Shown in pieces: positions 63,919 to 64,000 of a stretch of 64,000 nt of DNA. The translations under genes and the position numbers were made by a program. Within the stretch, counting starts at the first letter, position 1. Every line of letters starts with the position of its first letter. The notes beneath the pieces are model-generated. The model saw nothing but the letters and a program-made list of their open reading frames with translations, ran no database searches and had not been told where the DNA came from. Origin of the DNA: Sphingorhabdus contaminans (GTDB lineage Bacteria > Pseudomonadota > Alphaproteobacteria > Sphingomonadales > Sphingomonadaceae); assembly GCF_007280415.1 (NCBI RefSeq), contig NZ_VKKU01000001.1, positions 434,001 through 498,000 on the forward strand, written 5' to 3'.

Positions 63919-64000
63919 CCATCGCCTTTAGCCGCGCGCAATGCGAAGCGCCACCCCTAGCGAAATGCAACATGCGCCTTGGACGCCGACATTATCCCAA

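Overview
The window reads as the chromosome of a sphingomonad alphaproteobacterium (Sphingopyxis/Sphingorhabdus-like). Evidence: three large TonB-dependent receptors, an rpiB-glyA-nrdR-trmJ block, a permuted two-piece tmRNA whose tag reads ANDNEALALAA, a LacI/TonB-receptor/MFS sugar locus like the Caulobacter maltose genes, and dense operons with ATGA stop/start overlaps. Genus is inference. No phage, insertion sequence, integrase or CRISPR array was seen.

Layout. 1-5298: sugar-uptake locus (partial TonB receptor, LacI regulator, MFS permease). 5290-9450: RND efflux pump and lipoprotein adaptor. 9614-16436: six-gene acyl-CoA operon (three acyl-CoA dehydrogenases, class III CoA-transferase, thiolase, FAS1-like dehydratase). 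16465-21141: a cluster I cannot assign to a known pathway (flippase, fold-type-I PLP enzyme, divergent ATP-grasp ligase, MobA-like nucleotidyltransferase). 21148-24695: TonB receptor with exported nucleotide pyrophosphatase/phosphodiesterase. 24920-29961: small secreted TPR-like protein, polyproline beta-helix lipoprotein, large TonB receptor. 30152-41887: complete type II secretion operon gspC-gspN plus prepilin peptidase. 41931-49214: tRNA-Lys, folK, agmatine genes aguB/aguA around an exported methyltransferase-like protein, an M28 aminopeptidase, and an S9 peptidase broken by one in-frame stop. 49236-51322: divergent TauD-like dioxygenase and sulfotransferase-like gene. 51393-57185: housekeeping (rpsD, chorismate mutase, trmJ, nrdR, glyA, rpiB and small genes). 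57291-59712: two cysteine desulfurases and a ferredoxin. 59757-60095: ssrA. 60106-63918: small membrane protein, then an arginine succinyltransferase-type operon (M20 hydrolase, astA, astB). The last 82 bases hold no gene I can support.

The strongest new signal is regulatory. Tandem 11-bp repeats of the PhoB-box type (NTGTCAYNNNN) lie in both directions between the TonB-receptor/phosphodiesterase operon and the TPR-like gene, and a run of four lies directly upstream of gspC. I infer that 21148-41887 is largely a phosphate-starvation locus: a phosphodiesterase and receptor for scavenging organic phosphate, plus a type II secretion system that may place the neighbouring beta-helix lipoprotein, and perhaps phosphatases, on or outside the cell surface. 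The unassigned cluster at 16.5-21.1 kb is the second candidate for undescribed biology.
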